Below are positions 31,480-33,672 of a stretch of DNA of 33,672 nucleotides, piece by piece. The DNA lies in assembly GCF_011045075.1 (NCBI RefSeq), contig NZ_JAAKZZ010000019.1, forward strand, positions 1-33,672, read 5' to 3'. The stretch's first letter is position 1. Each line of letters begins with the position of its first letter. The stretch comes from Streptomyces boncukensis. GTDB lineage: Bacteria > Actinomycetota > Actinomycetes > Streptomycetales > Streptomycetaceae. The notes beneath the pieces were generated by a model. It made no database searches. It saw nothing but the letters and a program-made list of their open reading frames with translations, and was not told the origin of the DNA. Both the position numbers and the translations under genes were made by a program.

Positions 31480-31719
31480 GTGGAGCCCGGACTGAGCACC
31501 GCGCACGGCACGGACACCACGCTCGCGCTGCTGAGTGTGGAGGAAGCTGCACGGCGACTCGGCGTCGGACGGACCGTCTGTTACCGCCTTATCAGCTCAG
31601 GGGAGCTGGAGTCGGTGACCGTCGGCCGCCTCCGCAGGGTGCCCGCCGACGCGGTTCCTGAGTACGTCGCGAGCCTTCGCCAGTCCGCCCGTTCCGCCGC
31701 CTCCGCTCCCGCAGCCTGA
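31480..31719 (+). CDS. xis: Excisionase (MerR-like helix-turn-helix)
   Basis: 79 residues with the Xis/MerR-type winged helix (LLSVEEAARRLGVGRTVCYR, LISSGELESVTVGRLRRVPA). GGAGGGAGGTCC precedes the GTG start. A start at 31138 overlapping the rep stop (ATGA) is possible and would add 114 low-complexity residues (PQKPQK-rich) encoded by the iterons; I prefer the short form. It lies 10 bp before int. It binds the att arms and directs excision. Confidence 0.85.
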   Translation: MEPGLSTAHGTDTTLALLSVEEAARRLGVGRTVCYRLISSGELESVTVGRLRRVPADAVPEYVASLRQSARSAASAPAA

Positions 31720-31729
31720 GAGGACAGCC

Positions 31730-33007
31730 ATGACAGACGACAAGAAGCGCTCTCGCCAGCCCAACGGCCGTTCCTCCGTCTACCTGGGAGCTGACGGCAA
31801 GTGGCACGGACGCGTCACCGTCGGCGTACGCGACGACGGCATCCCGGACCGTCGCCACGTGAAGCGCAAGACCAAGGCAGACGTCACGGCAGCCGTGCGG
31901 AAGCTGGAGCGGCAGCGCGATACGAGCACGGTCCGCAAGCCCGGCAAGGCGTGGACGGTGGAAGGCTGGCTCACGCACTGGATCGAGTGCATCGCTCCCC
32001 TCGCCGTGGGCGAGAACACCATGGTCGGCTACGGCGTCGCCGTACGCGTCCATCTCATCCCCGGGCTGGGCGCTCACCGGCTCGACCGGCTGCGTCCGGA
32101 ACACATCGAGCGCTTCTACGCCAAGATGCAGGCCAACGGCAGTGCGGCTGCCACAGCCCACCAGGCGCACCGGACGTTCCGCACCGCGCTCAACGAGGCC
32201 GTACGACGCGGCCATCTGGGGAAGAACCCTGTGCGGCTGGCCAAGGCCCCCCGTATCGATGAGAAGGAAATCGAGCCGTACACGGTGGAAGAGGTACGCC
32301 GGCTGCTCAGCGCCGCCGACGAACGGCGGAACTCGGCACGCTGGGCCGTCGCCCTCGCGCTGGGGCTCCGCCAGGGTGAGGCCCTGGGCCTCAAGTGGAC
32401 GGACGTCGACCTGGGCAACGGGGTGCTGTGGGTCCGTCGTAGCCGTCGCCGTCCGAAGTACGCGCATGGGTGCGGTGACGCCTGCGGCCGGAAAGCGGGC
32501 TACTGCCCTCGGCGCCGCCGTACGAATCCGGAGACGGCCGACACGAAGTCCCGTGCGGGGCGGCGGGCCGTCGGGCTGCCTCCACAGCTTGTGGACCTTC
32601 TCAGGGCCCACCGGAAGGAGCAGGAAGTCGAGCGCGCTGCGGCGGGGGAGCGCTGGCACGACGAAGGCTGGCTCTTCGCCACGCCGACCGGGCGCGGGTC
32701 GTCCACCCGGGTTGACTACGACGAATGGAAGGAGCTGCTGCGAGACGCCAGGGTCCGGGACGGCAGGCTGCACGACGCCCGCCACACGGCCGCAACCGTG
32801 CTGCTGATCCTCGGAGTCCCGGAGCGAGCGGTCATGGGGCTCATGGGCTGGTCGTCCACTTCGATGGCCGCGCGCTATCAGCACATGGTCGACACGGTGC
32901 GGACCAGCATCGCCGAACAAGTCGACGGGCTCATCTGGGAACAGGCGTCGGACAAGCCCGACGACGATGACGACGGACTGGCCGGGGCGCTCGTACCGGT
33001 CAACTGA
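31730..33007 (+). CDS. int: Tyrosine recombinase integrase
   Basis: 425 residues: N-terminal arm-binding and SAM-like core-binding domains (to about residue 170), then the catalytic domain with Arg214 (LGLRQGEALG), His348 and Arg351 (LHDARHTAA), Trp374 (MGWSST) and the nucleophile Tyr383 (ARYQHMVDT). A Cys-rich insertion (residues 247-259, HGCGDACGRKAGYCP) is also present. It recombines attP with the tRNA-Ser 3' end. The stop codon overlaps an arm-type site. Intact, unlike its relative at the left scar. Confidence 0.95.
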   Translation: MTDDKKRSRQPNGRSSVYLGADGKWHGRVTVGVRDDGIPDRRHVKRKTKADVTAAVRKLERQRDTSTVRKPGKAWTVEGWLTHWIECIAPLAVGENTMVGYGVAVRVHLIPGLGAHRLDRLRPEHIERFYAKMQANGSAAATAHQAHRTFRTALNEAVRRGHLGKNPVRLAKAPRIDEKEIEPYTVEEVRRLLSAADERRNSARWAVALALGLRQGEALGLKWTDVDLGNGVLWVRRSRRRPKYAHGCGDACGRKAGYCPRRRRTNPETADTKSRAGRRAVGLPPQLVDLLRAHRKEQEVERAAAGERWHDEGWLFATPTGRGSSTRVDYDEWKELLRDARVRDGRLHDARHTAATVLLILGVPERAVMGLMGWSSTSMAARYQHMVDTVRTSIAEQVDGLIWEQASDKPDDDDDGLAGALVPVN

Positions 33008-33024
33008 GACCCGAACTGAGACCC
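33006..33024. other. Candidate integrase/Xis arm site, right end
   Basis: GAGACCC-GAACT-GAGACCC, overlapping the int stop codon, 56 bp from the att core. Same orientation and 12-bp period as the left-end site. Confidence 0.6.
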
Positions 33025-33031
33025 ACCACGG

Positions 33032-33065
33032 CGAAGGGCCGGACCTCGCGAGGTCCGGCCCTTCG
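33032..33065. terminator. Perfect palindromic terminator between int and tRNA-Ser
   Basis: CGAAGGGCCGGACCTCG and its exact reverse complement form a 34-nt palindrome, followed by TCTTTCC. It can end transcription of int and of the convergent tRNA. Confidence 0.75.
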
Positions 33066-33080
33066 TCTTTCCTGCTCACA

Positions 33081-33137
33081 GAGCGGTAGCGGTGGGATTT
33101 GAACCCACGGAGGGTTGCCCCTCACTCGCTTTCGAGG
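33081..33137. other. Right att core (within tRNA-Ser)
   Basis: 57 bp identical to the left core, from just past the tRNA 3' end through the anticodon loop. The element supplies this part, so the tRNA stays whole. Confidence 0.93.
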
Positions 33138-33168
33138 CGAGCTCCTTCGGCCGCTCGGACACGCTACC
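33084..33168 (-). tRNA. tRNA-Ser(CGA)
   Basis: 85 nt with a long variable arm. Acceptor stem GGTAGCG/CGCTACC, anticodon stem CTCGC/GCGAG around loop CTCGAAA (anticodon CGA, reads UCG), T arm GTGGGTTCAAATCCCAC, discriminator G, no encoded CCA. It is the integration target. Confidence 0.95.
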
Positions 33169-33178
33169 GAGAGGAACT

Positions 33179-33672
33179 CTAGCCCACTGGGGGCCGTGCG
33201 CCGAAATCGGTATCGCGGAAGAAGGCGGTGAGGAGGTCGCCGCAGGGCGCGGCGAGGACGCCGGCCACGACCTCGGGGCGGTGGTTGAGGCGGCGGTCGC
33301 GCAGCAGGTCCCAGAGGGAGCCCGCGGCGCCCGCCTTGGCGTCCGCCGCGCCGTAGACGACGCGGCCGACCCGGGCGAGGACGCTCGCGCCCGCGCACAT
33401 CGTGCAGGGCTCCAGGGTGACGACGAGGGTGCAGTCCGCCAGCCGCCAGTCGCCGCCGCGGGCGCGGGCCGCCGCGCGGAGGGCCAGCAGCTCGGCGTGC
33501 GCCGTGGGGTCGCCGTCCGCCTCGCGGGCGTTGTGGGCGCGGGCCAGCACCGTCCCGCCGTCCGGGCCGAGGACGACGGCGCCCACCGGGACGTCGCCCG
33601 TCGCCCGCGCCCGCTCCGCCTCCGCCAGGGCCTCCCGCATCGCGGGGCGCCAGGGATCGCGTACGGGGTCGG
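33179..33672 (-). CDS. tadA: tRNA-specific adenosine deaminase (5' end outside window)
   Basis: The deaminase core shows PTAHAELLALR (zinc His and catalytic Glu) and TLEPCTMCAGA (two zinc Cys). TadA changes A34 to inosine in tRNA-Arg(ACG). The frame stays open through the right edge with DPVRDPWRPAM, which I recall as part of Streptomyces TadA, so the start is probably beyond the window rather than at the ATG at 33640. It lies 10 bp from the tRNA-Ser 5' end. Confidence 0.88.
   Translation of the reverse strand, partial: DPVRDPWRPAMREALAEAERARATGDVPVGAVVLGPDGGTVLARAHNAREADGDPTAHAELLALRAAARARGGDWRLADCTLVVTLEPCTMCAGASVLARVGRVVYGAADAKAGAAGSLWDLLRDRRLNHRPEVVAGVLAAPCGDLLTAFFRDTDFGARPPVG

Larger units (their letters stand above)
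16076..33137. mobile_element. Integrative and conjugative element (AICE, pSAM2-like) in tRNA-Ser(CGA)
   Basis: Bounded by two identical 57-bp direct repeats that cover the 3' half of the tRNA. It carries the full AICE set: tyrosine integrase and Xis beside the tRNA, a replication protein, FtsK-like Tra, SpdB-like spread protein, a GntR repressor, and many small AICE-type genes. Transfer in this class uses double-stranded DNA moved by one Tra protein. Cargo is a RibD-like deaminase/reductase pair with an XRE-TPR regulator. No Nudix (Pif) gene is seen. All core genes are intact, so it may still excise and transfer. Confidence 0.93.

Noticed and set aside
1..33672. CRISPR arrays, insertion sequences, rRNA genes
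   Set aside because: No regular spacer-repeat array, transposase or rRNA gene is visible; the iterons at 31174-31444 are too short and irregularly spaced for CRISPR.

Overview
The window is high-GC actinobacterial DNA, almost certainly a Streptomyces chromosome. The evidence is strongly GC-biased third codon positions, GTG/TTG starts, ATGA/GTGA gene overlaps, a tandem pair of SigF/SigN-type sporulation and stress sigma factors, XRE/DUF397 gene pairs, and a tRNA-Ser(CGA) gene beside tadA. A complete integrative and conjugative element of the actinomycete type (AICE, pSAM2-like, about 17 kb) is inserted in that tRNA gene.

Left chromosomal part (1-15722). A YceI-domain protein and an MFS drug exporter both carry carboxypeptidase-regulatory-like beta domains; a MarR repressor precedes the exporter in the same operon. 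Then come a one-helix membrane protein, sigN-like and sigF-like genes, a 54-residue membrane peptide, a translationally coupled aldo/keto reductase and NAD-dependent SDR pair, a divergent Lrp/AsnC regulator, an XRE regulator with a tandemly duplicated DUF397 gene, two small genes, a class I methyltransferase, a small secreted protein, a WYL regulator divergent from a VOC protein, and a RidA gene divergent from an HxlR regulator.

Scar and element (15782-33137). Left of the element is a decayed 3' end of a related integrase with its own terminator, arm site and att core. This is the footprint of an earlier element in the same tRNA. The element lies between two identical 57-bp att cores (16076-16132 and 33081-33137). 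Its left part is mostly minus strand: small AICE proteins, a second XRE/DUF397 pair, a split RibD-like deaminase and reductase with an XRE-TPR regulator, and a GntR repressor. Rightward from about 23.2 kb runs one long operon: a membrane protein, a small protein, SpdB-like DUF2637, a stand-alone RapZ C-terminal domain protein, the FtsK-like Tra translocase, four small proteins, a DnaB_N-DUF3987 replication protein, an iteron array, Xis and Int.

Points of most interest. (1) Three leader hairpins with the same loop motif (AACCGACC...CAGC) but different, compensating stems sit before three genes of the transfer/replication operon; two copies also share the ribosome-binding region. (2) A sequence resembling the boxA/leader of actinobacterial rRNA operons lies at the head of that operon. 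(3) The replication protein is not of the RepSA or prim-pol type and is followed by about ten 9-bp repeats in inverted orientation. (4) A paired GAGACCC motif flanks the att core on both sides. All functional statements are inferred from sequence alone.

Right edge. The restored tRNA-Ser and a tadA gene that runs off the window.
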